From Hymenopus coronatus (Eukaryota; Arthropoda; Insecta; Mantodea; Hymenopodidae), in contig CM060892.1 of the NCBI GenBank assembly GCA_030762935.1, positions 91,670,827-91,734,826 of the forward strand: DNA of 64,000 nt. The letters run 5' to 3'. This document shows positions 21,297-33,052 of this stretch, in pieces (positions within the stretch are counted from its first letter, which is position 1; the number at the start of each line of letters is the position of its first letter). The notes beneath the pieces were generated by a model, which worked only from the letters and a program-made list of their open reading frames with translations, made no database searches and was not told the origin of the DNA. The position numbers and the translations under genes are program-made.

Positions 21297-21631
21297 GTTA
21301 GTTCTCATTACATATATGCTACTAACACTCGCAAGTACGCGAGAGTTATGAAACGGAAAACCCCACACTACAGTAGAGTGTGTGCGGAGCACGCATTCGC
21401 ACGATACACGACCTTGGCATAAAACAAAGACACTTTATGTTCAGTTCCTACTTTCATTCGTGTAACATAAAGAATACCAAGAAAAAGATAGAATAAAAAA
21501 GGCGGGTGTTTTACCATCTCATACAGTAGTGAAGTTAAACCTTCCTCCTTTTAGCTTACTATCCCTTCTAGTGGTATAATAAAACACAATCGCATACATA
21601 TATTCGAGATTGCGTAATACAACCTAAAAAA
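21297..21631. other. No recognised feature
   Basis: Flank between the candidate exon and the next family A copy. Confidence 0.45.
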
Positions 21632-22481
21632 TTGATGTCTTCCATCACATGACTTTCTCTACATATTTGTAACAAATTATTGTAAGAAAGCTTGTGCTCC
21701 TTTTTACTTCATGCTAATCCAGAAAAAATAGCAAAAATAGTCGTATAAGTTGGTTCCATGCAAGTAGAAGGGAAATAAGGGAGTAGCATAAGCTAAAGTA
21801 TTAGTCAAAAGCTGGTTGTTATGTGACTGAGGTTCCTTTGTTTCTATTGACAGGAGTTGACAAATTCCCGTATGAGAAATGTATTAGGTTTTTTAAGCTG
21901 AAACCAATAACAATGAATAACTCGAATACAATCCACTCCACGAAAAAAAATGTATATAACATAAATATGTTTTAAGAAACTCCACATTTTCTGTTATGTT
22001 AGTTTTTATCTATCTCTTACGGTTTACCAGTTATAAAAAATTCCGTAAAATTCATCCAGAATAAAGTATTTCTGACTATTTCCAGATAATTCAAGACATA
22101 CATTTTATTTGTCAGGTAAATATATTTAATATACGATATTTTAATCAAAACCGTTAGAGCCACTTTTGAGAAAACCAAAGTTTTCGCAAAAGTTTCCACA
22201 TAAACGGTAGTTGGGAATGGGGGGATTTTCTTGAAAATCTTTGTGTGCCATCCTTGGAAGATACTGAACTTAAATACCAAGTTTGGTATTTAACGGACTT
22301 TCATTTTTGAGCTATGCTGTTCACAGACACACACATACACACACGGACCTTTTTCCAAAAATGTATTTTTTAATCAGGCGGACCCAAAACATGTATTTCA
22401 GGTGAAATTTCGGTATCGAGTTTTTGGGTGCATTAAAATACCTTCTCTATACACTATTTACATAGTACGTGTAGAGAAAGT
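21632..22481 (+). mobile_element. Family A copy, complete
   Basis: 850 bp from TTGATGTCTTCCATCACATG to GTGTAGAGAAAGT, bordered by A6 on the left (21626-21631) and A5 on the right (22482-22486). It has the subterminal ACTTTCTCTA, the palindrome around 'AAATACCAAGTTTGGTATTT' (22273-22292), the (CA)n block and the terminal hairpin. No coding frame. Confidence 0.9.
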
Positions 22482-22486
22482 AAAAA

Positions 22487-23371
22487 GCAGAGTTTATAGC
22501 GAAAGCCTTAACGAATGATCAACTGTATGTCAATGAAACGGAAGAAATGTTTTAGAACGTAAGTGGTTCTCACAATGAAAGCGGTAAAACAACGAAGTCC
22601 AAATGAAATGCATTGTTATACCTTCCTCCAGTACAAGTGCTTTAGAAGGTCTAACATAGTTTTAAAACACCTTTCGTCAGACATCCCTCCAACTTGTTTA
22701 ATTAGCGGGTTGGAAAAGATTGCTTCCGTTCTTCAAAGGGAACAACCAACAAGCACGAAATGAGTAGAGGCCTATTTATATCTTCAAATTGGTATAATTC
22801 TGGGAAGAGCCTACGTAACCCATGATCATCCAAAACACAACATAATAAAAGCCAAGTGTTTCTGAGTCGTAAAATACTTAATACGTTAAATCTGAAAGAA
22901 AATATCATAAGAAGGTGTTTTTTTTTGGAAGAGGATATCTGCAGGCACTAACTTTGTTAATGATGTGTCTACAGGGGACTACTGCGTCACTTTCTCCTAT
23001 GTATTGCATAACTGCAGTCATAAACGACTTGTAAAAAGAGACAGAATACTTTTAAAACCGTGGCAATCATTGCCATGAATACTCCCTCCACCATATATAC
23101 TATCACCCCGACCTTGAATAGTTATCTTTTATGCCCAAATAATGAATTCATTTATTTCATTTACTTTCCTCTTTTTCATAAAATGATTGTGCAATGATGT
23201 AGAACATTTTAGTGAGTCTTTATCCCAATATATCCGTTATAATTGTTGTTTCATAGAATCCTGATTGTTTATAATGACCGATGAAGAATTTTCTGATAAT
23301 TCACCGGGAACGTTTTACTTCCTTTAGTTCCTCCGAGAGTGTACCTGGTTCTGTAAATGGTGCACAGCTTT
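22487..23371. other. No recognised feature
   Basis: 885 bp without recognisable repeat, box or domain. Confidence 0.45.
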
Positions 23372-23384
23372 TATATATATATAT

Positions 23385-23415
<31 letters not shown>
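23372..23415. repeat. (AT)n microsatellite
   Basis: About 20 AT units with one AA interruption. The motif 'AATGGTGCA' occurs on both sides of the array. Confidence 0.9.
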
Positions 23416-23579
23416 ACAATTGACACTCAATGGTGCAGTACTTCTTCCTCTTCAATTCAGCATTCCACTTTTTAGCGAAAGCCTTTAATTCTTGTCCGCC
23501 ATAGTGATGTAATGTTCTACTACCCATCTTCCAATTCAAACTAAATTTTTTCGCAACACCACACCAATTCTAATATTTA

Positions 23580-23582
23580 TTA

Positions 23583-23661
<79 letters not shown>
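23580..23661. repeat. (ATT)n microsatellite, long
   Basis: About 26 uninterrupted ATT units. Confidence 0.95.
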
Positions 23662-24129
23662 TGTTCCTCTATTTAATTTAATATGGTTGCGGTATAACAA
23701 TCTGGTATACACTATTTACTAAACAAATTGAAACATTATGATGGAGTCTTATTATAGGTTCAAAGAATGAATGCTATAAAGTGAAAATGAAAAATTGTTT
23801 TTTTGCTTTTTTGTTTTTGCTTTTTTTAATAAAGGATATGTCAGTTTATTGTCACAAAAGGTTCACTGTCTATAGTATATCTTGATCTTCCATACACAGG
23901 ACAGTAAAAAATCAGGTGCTGTACAGTTTGAAGGGATCAAAAGAAACATAAACAATTATTTGGCAAACTGAAATCAAATTCTTCGAAATATTATTAACAT
24001 TTATCGTGCGCGGATAGGAATTGGCACAAGTGTTTTTCTTTGGAGACGATGCTAATTTCAGGAGAAAACAGAGTATAATGAGTCCTTTCATTTTTGTGGT
24101 GATTATCGTTTTGAGATGATAAATAGGTA
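23662..24129. other. No recognised feature
   Basis: Possibly the 3' tail of the LINE relic that follows on the minus strand, but no end signature is visible. Confidence 0.35.
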
Positions 24130-24700
24130 CCTTACCAAAAGAAATTTACATCGTAGGTGTTGCAGTTTTTTACCAGTGGATATGCTTCTTCATTTCTAAT
24201 AGTATCCGTATGTCCGCGAACCCAGGAGAGACGAGCGTATAAAGTATAAAGTCTTGAGACAAGCGTGGAGCTATTGATTTTAGTGTACCAAGACTCTTGG
24301 ATTTATATTGAACTAATTATAATAATTACTTATTGAGTTAAACACTGCTGTGAAGCAGGACTTTGTAAACTTGTTATTTTGCACCATTCTAATATTCACG
24401 CATTAACACAAAGCTCAGCCTGAAAACGGAACACTTTGAGAAAAGTTTATGCTGTGCTGAAAATATTTTAAGGCCGTATTTTTCATTCACCCCAAAGAAA
24501 CAACCAACCTGACTATTTTCATAATTTTCAGGTATGCGTGAATCATCAGTGTAGATGACGGAATTGGCAGGATAATAAAAACATACTTTTATAAAGTTCA
24601 GGGACGGGTTTCTTACATCAAAACAATAAAAAATGCTCATGTAAACACATGTTGCAGAAACTTCTGTTCTCAATTTATTTAGCTTCAAAATTCTATTAAT
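24130..24700 (-). pseudogene. Relic of a LINE RNase H domain
   Basis: On the minus strand from about 24563, 'VIYTDDSRIPENYENSQVG' is the first catalytic block of LINE RNase H (normally TDGS, so the Gly is lost). In another frame near 24170-24250, 'LSWVRGHTDTIRNEEA' matches the final His/Asp block (WVxGHxxxxGNExAD; the last Asp is not kept). The order and spacing of about 330 bp fit one domain. Stops and frame changes in between make it a pseudogene. The reverse transcriptase is not recognisable upstream, where a DNA-transposon relic starts. The source is probably an I-, Jockey- or RTE-related LINE with RNase H, different from the one at 53588-59541. Confidence 0.65.
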
Positions 24701-24739
24701 TGTTTTAAAGTGACATGCTATTCTATTATTGATGTTGTG

Positions 24740-25250
24740 AGCTTGCTATGAGGTGTTCCAATCAAACACGACTTATAGAAAATGGACCAAATGATCTCTT
24801 CTTGAGTCTAGACATGCATGCACTCCTCGAAGAATAGAATGTCAAATACTTCCAGTCACTGTCATATGATTTTGCAGGCTTACATGACACGCAGATTAAG
24901 AAATTCTTTATTCAGGATATCTGAATAATCCAATGGTTAAGGTTCTCTCAAAAGATAAACATCCCAAAGATTGAGGTCGCGGGAATGTACAGGCCATGCA
25001 GCTGGTCCTCCTCTATCTATCCATTTTTCATGCTAGATACCGGCTCATGCATCTCAAAAAGAGACCAAAATGTGCTATAGACCGCGAGTTTCTTATTATT
25101 ATTTTCAGAAGCACATTTTCTAATAAGACTGGGAGAATGTTCGGAATGAAGTCCTGTAGACAGCACTTGTAAGGCGTGCTGGGAAAATGTATTACACATC
25201 TGATAAATGTTAACAAGCAGCCTTGGCAACACAAGGTCCACTCCTCAGGT
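24740..25250 (-). pseudogene. Relic of an IS630/Tc3-like transposase, C-terminal part
   Basis: Minus-strand translation shows 'ILPVLLENVLL', then 'AHFGLF', 'SRYLA.KWIDRGGPAAWPVHS' (with stops and shifts) and 'DLNLWDVYLLREP'. This is the sequence order of the last catalytic region of insect Tc3-like DDE transposases, whose family pattern is LP-LL--VPL, GAPAHF, W-GRGGP--WP-RSPDL-PLDF--WG. Several frames are needed and the catalytic aspartates are not all present. It lies end to end with the RNase H relic on the same strand. Confidence 0.65.
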
Positions 25251-25755
25251 TAAATGGGTCAAAGCCTTCTATGAATGAATGCATAAATAAATGAAGCTAT
25301 TAAGTTAGATCCGAAAAGCCATTGAAGGTGACTTTCATTAATAAATTGATAACGCGGAATGTCAGGAATCCATTCCAAACGTTATAAAAGAATTTTTGAA
25401 TCAACCTGTATAAGAGTTTTAGAACTGTTGTCGATAAATCTTTTACAAGTTCCAGAATATCTGGATTGAAGGTAATTGCACTGCTGCACCTGGATATTTG
25501 GCGGTGGCAAAGGTCTATTGCTTTTAATTGTGTCTAGTTTAACCTTACCAACACACAAAATAACGGTTCAACTGAAAGAAAAAACAAGTGCCGTATCGGT
25601 TACAGTCTTATAGTACTCACATATGCAAGCATGAATATATCCATAAACACATACAAACAAATTCTCTCCTTTATAATATAATAATAGAAAGCCTTGTCGG
25701 ATTTCAGCTTCCCATATTTGGAGTTCACAATATTGACAAAGCGCACTAAAAATGT

Positions 25756-25794
<39 letters not shown>

Positions 25795-26262
25795 CACAAC
25801 ATATATCTAAAATAATTACACATGCAAAATATTTATAGATGCATATGAAAGAAAATTGTCAAACACGTATCAAATACAAATCTATACTTCTTCGGAATTT
25901 TCCCTTCATCGGAGTGGAAGAAGAAACATAAAACTGATTGATCAGTCGACTGTACTATTATGCCCAGAATATGTGAATCCTTTTTTTTTTTTTTTTGAGG
26001 GGTTTATTACCTTAGCTTAACAATGTGATGAAGTTATGCTGCGCAGTGCTTCTATTCCCGAACAAAGAATACACCCAAAAAGACCTATGTATGGAAAACT
26101 GTCAAATTAGTATGTGAGGAATATGATAAACTGCTTAAGTTAATGATTCTTAAATTAATAAACTCAACATCCCCACTAGGGGTAGCGTAACGTCGATCAA
26201 ATGATCTTGTATGTTGGATGCTCACTACTTCTGCAATGGAATATAGACATGAAGTTTAAATG
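25251..26262. other. Unassigned stretch with (TA)n
   Basis: About 1 kb without domain or box. It contains a (TA)n array at 25757-25788 and a T-run at 25981-25997. Confidence 0.5.
25757..25788. repeat. (TA)n microsatellite
   Basis: About 15 TA units. Confidence 0.9.
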
Positions 26263-26990
26263 TTTTACTGTCTCTTTCATGTAAATTATATGGTAAGCAG
26301 AAAACATATTGCATTCCATAAAACATTCCGATACCGAGGTTTCTGTGCCAGTACACGTTTTGAGGAGCCTTAAATTTAAACAAATAGAAAAACGTCCGTG
26401 TGTTTGTATATCTAGAAAACGTATAAGTCGGTTAAGTAACTAAACTTATTAAGTTCAGTATCTTCGAAGGATGCTACAAGAAGAGATTTCCCTACCCTAA
26501 TACAGTATTCACATGGAACATTTTTCAAAAACTTTTATTTACTGATAAATGACTTAAGGATTTTGATTAAAACACTAGTATTTAAGATATGTTCGTGCCA
26601 CGTTTGAATTTTCTAGGGGTAGCCCCTCTGAAGTCTCCTTCATTTTCGATGGCTTTTGTATAACTGCGAAACCGTTAAGCTAGACAATCCCCTTGAAAAA
26701 TGTAGATCTCGAAAAAACACAACTTGTATCATATATATGATGTAAATAAATCCAATTAGTAGATTTTTCATGTTTTTGTTTAAATGTTGCAATAGTTTTC
26801 GCAAATGGGAACTCGCCATTCGTTTTGTCTAGTGCATGCCCTTAATTCTCTTGTATCAACAAGGAGAAAAGTTAGAAGACCTTTCTGCTCATATTTAGCT
26901 CGCTTGGCATGAAGTAGATAAAGGAACAAGCTTTTTATAGCATAGTTTGTCACATAATAGACAGGGAATGTCATGTGAATGGAACACACA
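26263..26990 (-). mobile_element. Family A copy, diverged
   Basis: It starts TTTTACTGTCTCTTTCATG (worn hairpin) and runs through 'CCGATACCGAGGTTTCTGTG', 'AAACGTCCGTGTG', 'GAAGGATGCTACAAGAAG', 'GATGGCTTTTGTATAACTG' and 'GGCATGAAGTAGATAAAGG' to 'GGAATGTCATGTGAATGGAACACA'. It is followed without spacer by the next copy in the same orientation. Confidence 0.75.
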
Positions 26991-27223
26991 ATATTTTTAC
27001 TTTCTCTAGCCGCGTATGGACAATATACATGGTGGACAGAGAAAGTATTGTATTCCACCCAAAAATTCGATGTCGAGATTTCACCGAAATTATTTTATGT
27101 TTTGAGATACCGTAAGTCCGAAAAATACATTTTTATAAAAAGTTCCGTGTGTGTGTATAGCTCAAAAACGAAATAACGACTAAAAACTAAAGTTGGTATT
27201 CAGGTTTAGTATTTTCAAAGGAT
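26991..27223 (-). repeat. Family A hairpin-end piece
   Basis: TTTTTACTTTCTCTAGCCGCG, the terminal palindrome (ACAATATACATGGTGG centre), the 'CCGAGATTTCACCG'-type block, short (GT)n and 'GTTTAGTATTTTCAAAGGATGCG'. It runs into a TA/CA microsatellite at 27224. Confidence 0.8.
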
Positions 27224-27226
27224 GCG

Positions 27227-27258
<32 letters not shown>

Positions 27259-27384
27259 TATATACACACATATATACACATATATATACACATATATACA
27301 CACATACATACATATATACATACATATATACACACATACATACATATATACCTATATATATGTGTATGCATGTGTGTATATATA
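27224..27384. repeat. Compound TA / CACATA microsatellite
   Basis: (TA)n followed by interleaved CACATATA/CATACATA units. It joins two family A pieces that overlap in consensus order, so the array sits at a rearrangement junction. Confidence 0.9.
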
Positions 27385-28186
27385 TGTTTGAGACCCTCAG
27401 AGCCCGAAAAAAGCATTTTTAAAAAAATGTAGGTGTGTGTATGTGTCTGTTTGTCAGTCTGCCTGTCAGTGTGCGTGTGTGTGTGTGTGTGTGTTAGTGT
27501 GTGTGTGTCTGTCTGTGTGTGTGTGTGTCTGTCTGGGGAAGCGTAGCTAAAAACCAGAGATCGTGAAATGCCAAATTTGGTATTTAGATTCAGTCGCCAC
27601 CAAGATTTTCAAAATTATCCCCCAACTTCCAATTACATTTTACATAGAAAATTTTCAAAAATATATTTTTTCAAATATTGCTCTAATGATTTTGGTAACA
27701 ACGGCATACATTAAAGATATTTACATTTCAAATAAAATGTATATGTTGAATTTTCAGCGAATAAGCTGGTTGAATTTGGAATTTTTCGTAACTGGTAAAC
27801 AGTAAGAGAAAGTCAAACATTTACTATAAAAAAGTGTAGATCTCCTTAAAACAAACAATTTATATTATACACTTTTTTCGTGGAGTTAACCGTTTGAGAC
27901 ATTTCTTATTATTGGTTTCAGTTTTAAAACAGTTATATTTTTCTCACACGGGAACTTGTCAACGTAAATTATCGATTTCAATCCTATAGCAACCTCATTC
28001 TAAAACATTTGAGTGTCGGCTTAACCTAGTGTATTCGCTTATTTCCCTTATACTTATGCGGAACTAAGTAACAAGACCATTTCTGCTAATGGTTATCTCG
28101 ATTAGTAGAAGAATAAGCTTACTAACAATAATTTGTTACAGAAATGTAGAGAAAGTCATGTGAATGGAGCTCATCCGATTTTCAAG
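27385..28186 (-). mobile_element. Family A copy, hairpin tip replaced by microsatellite
   Basis: It resumes at 'GTTTGAGACCCTCAGAGCCC', has an expanded GT-rich tract (27470-27540), 'CATACATTAAAGATATTTAC', 'TGTATATGTTGAATTTTC' and 'GTAACTGGTAAACAGTAAGAG', and ends 'GTAGAGAAAGTCATGTGAATGGAGC' followed by TCATCCGATTTT. Confidence 0.8.
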
Positions 28187-28409
28187 AATATTTTATTATA
28201 TAGTAAATGGTGAAACACATGGAACACATTAGAGTTTTTAATTTTTTGGAGTTTATTATTATATATACTATTTTTAAACCAACACACAAGAAAAAATAAA
28301 ATGACGTATGTCGCTTAAATGATAACAGAGTTTGTGCCTAATACGATGAATTCACTGTACGCTTAAATTCAACAAGGCATATTGCCTTTAAAATACATAA
28401 ATTTCAGTC
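28187..28409. other. AT-rich spacer
   Basis: Nothing identified. The last part (28410-28446) may be the left flank of the family A fragment that continues at 29303. Confidence 0.45.
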
Positions 28410-28451
28410 ATTTTGCGGAAATTTGCAGACAGTAAAAAATATAACTAAAAA

Positions 28452-29297
28452 TCTGATAGGTTCCATTCACATAACTTTCTCTATATCTCTGTAAATTATT
28501 ATTGTTAATAAGCTTATCTTTTATTTATTTCATGATAATCGAGGAAAATTAGCAGAAATAGTCTTATTTCTTGCTTTATTGTAAGTAGAAGCGAAATAAG
28601 GGAGTACCATAGGTTAAAGTGTAAGCCAAAAGCTGGTTGCTATGTGACTAATGTTCCTTGGTTTGTATGGACATGAGTTGACAAATTCCTGTATGAGAAA
28701 AGTATAAGTTTTTCAAAGCTGAACCCAAGAAAAAGGAATATCTCAAAAACGATCAACTTCACGAAAAAAACGTATTTAACATAAATAGTGTGTTTTAACG
28801 TGCTCTACATTGTTTGTGTGTTAAGTTTTTGTCCATCTCTTACGGTTTAGTAGTTATGCAAAATTCATCCAGAATAGTAGTCTTCAGAGGCTATTCCCAG
28901 AAAATTCAAAACATACATTTTATTTGCCAGGTAAATAACTTTAATATACAATATTTTAATCAAAAGCGTTAGAGCCATTTTTAGAAAATCAAAATTTTCG
29001 AAAAAAGTTCCATGTAAAAGATAGTTTTGGGGGGATTTTTCTCAAAATCTTCGTGTCGCATTCCTGGAAGGTACTAAACTTAAATACCCAGTTTGGTATG
29101 TTACCGACTTTTCGTTTTTGAGTTGTCGTGTTCACAGACACACGGTCACACACATACGGACCTTTTTCTGAAAATACTTTTTTTTGGATACAGGGGACCC
29201 TAAAACATATATTTCCGGTGAAATCTCGGTATCGAATTTTTTGTTGGAGTGCAATACATTCTCTATACACTATGTACATAGTGAATATAGAGAAAGT
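28452..29297 (+). mobile_element. Family A copy, complete, nested in another copy
   Basis: 846 bp from TCTGATAGGTTCCATTCAC to TATAGAGAAAGT, with A5 on each side (28447-28451, 29298-29302). The left flank 'ATATAACTAAAAA' and right flank 'TCGAAAAGTGG' are the two sides of the consensus stretch 'GCATAACTCAAAAACGAAAAG', so it inserted into the A5 of a minus-oriented family A copy. The (CA) tract, internal palindrome and terminal hairpin are well kept. Confidence 0.9.
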
Positions 29298-29302
29298 AAA
29301 AA

Positions 29303-29497
29303 TCGAAAAGTGGATTATATATAAACATTTGTAATTTTGCCCACTGTCTTCAAAAGATGTGACATGAAGATTTTTAAGAATCCCTAGCCGAACAATCCTT
29401 TAAAAATTGGCTCTGAAGATTTTGAGTAAAATATATATATTAAAGATATTTAGATTAAAATAAAAAGTACTTATATCTTCATTTTATAACACGTATA
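29303..29497 (-). repeat. Family A fragment, continuation of split copy
   Basis: 'TCGAAAAGTGG', 'CTTCAAAAGATGTGACATGAAG', 'GGCTCTGAAGATTTTGAG' and 'TATTAAAGATATTTAG' are the minus-oriented middle of family A. This is the right part of the copy interrupted at 28452-29297. Confidence 0.7.
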
Positions 29498-29618
29498 ATG
29501 TTTACTTTCTCTGCACGTACTTTATACATAGTGTATAGAGAAGGTATTGTAATGAAACCAACAATTCGATACCAATATTTCACCTGAAATATATGTATTG
29601 GGAACTCTGAATAAAAAA

Positions 29619-30483
29619 TCTGATGTGTACCATTCACATGACTTTCTCTACATCCCTGCAACAAATTATTCTTAAAAAGCTTATACTTCTTTTTACTTTA
29701 TGCTAATCAGAAAAAATTAGCAAAAATAGTTTTATTACTTGCTTCCTTTTAAGTAGAAGCGAAATGAGCTACCATAGGTTAAAGTGATAGTCAAAAGCTG
29801 GTTGCTATGTCAATGAAGTTCCTTTGTTTATATGGAGTTGACAGGTTCCTGTATGAGAAAAGAATACGTTTTTCATAGCAGAAACCAAAAATAAGGAATG
29901 TCTTAAAACGACGATCTCCACGTAAAAAATGTATATGACATAAATTGTGTGTTTTAAAGTGGTCTACATTTTTTGTGTACTAAGTTTTTGTCCATCTCTT
30001 ACGGTTTAGCAGTTATTCAAAATTCAGTAAAATTCATCCAGAATAAACTACTCTTCAGAGGCTATTCCCAGAAAATTCAAGATATACATTTTATTTGTCA
30101 GGTCTTGTCTTTAATATACGAAATTTTAATCAAAATCGTTAGAGTTATTTTTGAGAAAATCGAAATTTTCGAAAAAAATTCCATGTAAAGGGTAGTTGGG
30201 GGTGGGGGGATTTTTCTCAAAATGTTAGTGTCGCATCCCTGGAAGATGCTAAACCTAAATACCAAGTTTGGTAATTTACTGACTTTTCGTTTTTGAGTTA
30301 TCGTGTTCACAGGCACACGGACTCACGGACAAACACACACACACACGGACCTTTTTGTGAAAATGCTTTTTTTGGATATTGGGTACCCTAAAACATATTT
30401 CCAGTGAAATCTCAGTATCGATTTTTAGGGTGGAATGCAATACCTTCTCTATACACTATGTACATAGTGCGTATAGAGAAAGT
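29619..30483 (+). mobile_element. Family A copy, complete, nested (insert 1)
   Basis: 865 bp from TCTGATGTGTACCATTCACA to GTATAGAGAAAGT. It is flanked by A6 at 29613-29618 and A6 at 30484-30489, within the copy that runs 29504-32081. It carries an ACACACACACACGGACC tract and an intact terminal palindrome with centre ACTATGTACATAGT, and is close to the consensus. It is a good exemplar of the family. Confidence 0.92.
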
Positions 30484-30792
30484 AAAAAACTAAAACAAAG
30501 CAACATTTTTAGAAAAATGGCCGTATGTGTGTCGTAGCTCAAAAACGAAAACTACATTAAATACCAAATTTGATATTTAAGTTCAGTACCTTCCAAGAAT
30601 GTGACAAAAGATTTTGAAGAAAATGGCCCCACACAGCAACTACCCTTTACATGGAAAAATTTTTGACAATGTCTACTTCCTCAAAAATGGCTATAACGAT
30701 TTTGATTAAACTATCGTATATAAAGATATTTACCTGACAAATAAAATGCATATCTTGAATTTTCTGTGACTAGCCTCTGAATACATATTTTT

Positions 30793-31655
30793 ACTTTCTC
30801 TATAGGCACTATGTACATAGTGTATAGAGAATGTATTGCACTCCACCAAAATATTCGATACCGAGATTTCACCGGAAATATATATTTTAGGGTCCCCTGT
30901 AACCAAAAAAAGCATTTTCACAAAAAGGTCCGTGTGTGTGTGTGTCCGTGTGTCCGTGAGTCTGTGAACACGATAACTCAAAAACGAAATGTCGGCAAAA
31001 TACCATACTTGGTATTTAAGTTTAGTATCTTCCAGGGATGCAACACGAAGATTTTGAGAAGAATCCCCCCCACCCCAAACTACCCTTTACATGTAATTTT
31101 TTTCGAAAATTTCGATTTCCTCAAAAATGGCTCTAACGATTTTGATGAAAATTTCGTATATTAAAGATATTTATCTGACAAATGAAATGTATATCATGAA
31201 TTTTCTGGGAATAGCCTCTGAAGATCACTTTATTCTGGATGAATTTTTCATAACTACTAAACCGTAAGAGATGGACAAAAACTTAACCCACAAAAAATGT
31301 AGAGCACGTTAAAACACACAATTTATGTTATACACATTTTTTTCGTGGACTTGATCGTTTTTGAGATATTCCTTTTTCTTGGTTTCAGCTTTGAAAATCT
31401 TATACATTCTCATACAGGAATTTGTCAACTCCTGTCCATACAAACAAAGGAACATCAGTCACATAGCAACCAGCTTTTGGCTTTCACTTTAATCTATTGT
31501 ACTCCCTTATTTCGCTTCTGCTTACAAGGAAGCAAGTAATAAAACTATTTCTGCTAATTTTTTCTGATTAGCATAAAGTAAATAGAAGTATAGGCTTTTT
31601 AAGAATAATTTGTTGCAGGGATATAGAGAAAGTCATGTGAATGGTACACATCAGA
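30793..31655 (-). mobile_element. Family A copy, complete, nested (insert 2)
   Basis: 863 bp from ACTTTCTCTATAGGCACTA to GGTACACATCAGA, flanked by T5 at 30788-30792 and 31656-31660. It lies in the same outer copy as insert 1, in the opposite orientation. The GT tract is at 30931-30955, the internal palindrome around 31000-31020. Confidence 0.92.
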
Positions 31656-32086
31656 TTTTTCTGGATGAATTTTACGGAATTTTACATAACCGGTAAATCG
31701 TAGGTACATCAAAACTTACCCAATAGAAAATGTAGCGATCGTTAAAACATACAATTTATGCTATATACATTTTTTCGTGGAGTGAATTGTTATTTTGATA
31801 TTTTCTGTTATTGGTTTCAGCTTTAAAATGTTATAATTTTCTCATACGGGAATTTATTAACTCCTGTCCATACAATCAAAATAAATTCAAACACATAGCA
31901 AACGGCTTATATCGGTTTAGTCTATGGTACTCCTTTATTTCCCTTCTACTTACATCTAAGCAAGTAATAAAGCTCTTTCTACTAATTTTCCTCGATTAAC
32001 ATGAAGTAAATGGAAGCATAGGCTTTTAACAACAGTTTGTTGCAGAGATGAGAGAAAGTCACGTGAATGGAACACTTCAGATTTTT

Positions 32087-32156
32087 ATATGTGTGACTTT
32101 CTGGGATAAACCTCTGAAATTTCTTCATTCTGAATCATTTTTATTTAACTGGTTGA

Positions 32157-32198
<42 letters not shown>

Positions 32199-32628
32199 CA
32201 AATCATTCTATAGAAGATATTAAGACATTATTAAAAACAAAATTTATGTCCAATATACTAATTTGTTGAATTCATCACCTTTGAATTATTCCTAATATTG
32301 ATGTAAATTATTATTATTACTTAACATTTTTTGAAATGGGAAGTCGTAAATTACCACCACCATCACCACAACCACCACCAACCCTACCACTGTTATTTGT
32401 TTTGTTATTCCTAGCCATACATAGAGAACGGTATTATAATGACATAGTGCTGTTAAAGGGTTTTACTATCGCTTCAGTCTAGTATTGCTTATTTCTCTAG
32501 TACAAGGAAATAAAAAATAAGAGCATTTCTGCTTAAGATTATGTCGATTACTATGAAAGAGATCAGAGACTGTCTTGCCGCAGTAAAGTTGGAGAAGTCA
32601 TGCAAACGTAGCACATCAAATTTTTGGG
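32087..32628 (-). repeat. Family A copy, 5' two thirds, with (AT)n expansion
   Basis: 'GACTTTCTGGGATAAACCTCTG' to 'GTAGCACATCAAATTTTT'. At 32159-32196 an (AT)n array replaces the consensus 'CCGTAAGAGATAGACC' interior: the sequence reads 'GGTTGACCA' then (TA)n then 'TAGACCAAATCA'. Confidence 0.7.
32159..32196. repeat. (AT)n microsatellite inside family A
   Basis: About 18 AT units at a short purine/pyrimidine-alternating spot of the element. Confidence 0.95.
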
Positions 32629-33047
32629 GAAAAGTCCACCTATTTGTGTCTGTGAACAACATAGTTCTGAAACGAAAAGTCAGTTAAATACGAAACTTTA
32701 TATTTAATTTCAGCATCTTTCAAGGATACGACATGATTTTTCAGGAATATTCCCCCACCCTAAACTCTATTTTCTTAAAAATGGCTGTAAGAATTAAATT
32801 GCTATGTAGTATTAATATGTGTTTTCATAACAAAACAGCTCTATATCTGGGTATTGCCTTTGTAGCTCCCTTCATTCTCGATCACTTTTGCATAACTGGT
32901 ACACTAGTCAAACACAAAATGTTACTACATACAAGAAGTAGATCTCGTCAAAACACAAAATTATGACCAATACATTTTGTTATGGCGTTAAGCATTTCCG
33001 ATTTGGTTTCTTCCAGAGTTGTGCTTTTCTCAAGTGGGAAATCGTCA
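32629..33047 (-). repeat. Family A piece, both tips lost
   Basis: 'GTCCACCTATTTGTGTCTGTG', 'CTTTCAAGGATACGACATG', 'CCACCCTAAACTCTATTTTC' and 'AACTGGTACACTAGTCAAAC' to 'CTCAAGTGGGAAATCGTCA'. It is directly followed by a complete copy in the same orientation. Confidence 0.7.
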
Positions 33048-33052
33048 TTTTT

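Larger units (their letters stand above)
29504..32081 (-). mobile_element. Family A copy interrupted by two further family A copies
   Basis: Three separated pieces form one copy in order: 29504-29618 (ACTTTCTCTGCACG hairpin end to 'GGGAACTCTGAAT'), 30484-30792 ('CTAAAACAAAGC', (GT)n remnant, to 'CTCTGAATACATA') and 31661-32081 ('CTGGATGAATTTTACGG' to 'GAACACTTCAGA'). Together they make about 839 bp, the full element length, which shows that both inserts are precise. Confidence 0.85.

Noticed and set aside
27193..27432. Tyr/Ile/His-rich open frames on both strands
   Set aside because: Translation of the TA/CACATA microsatellite.
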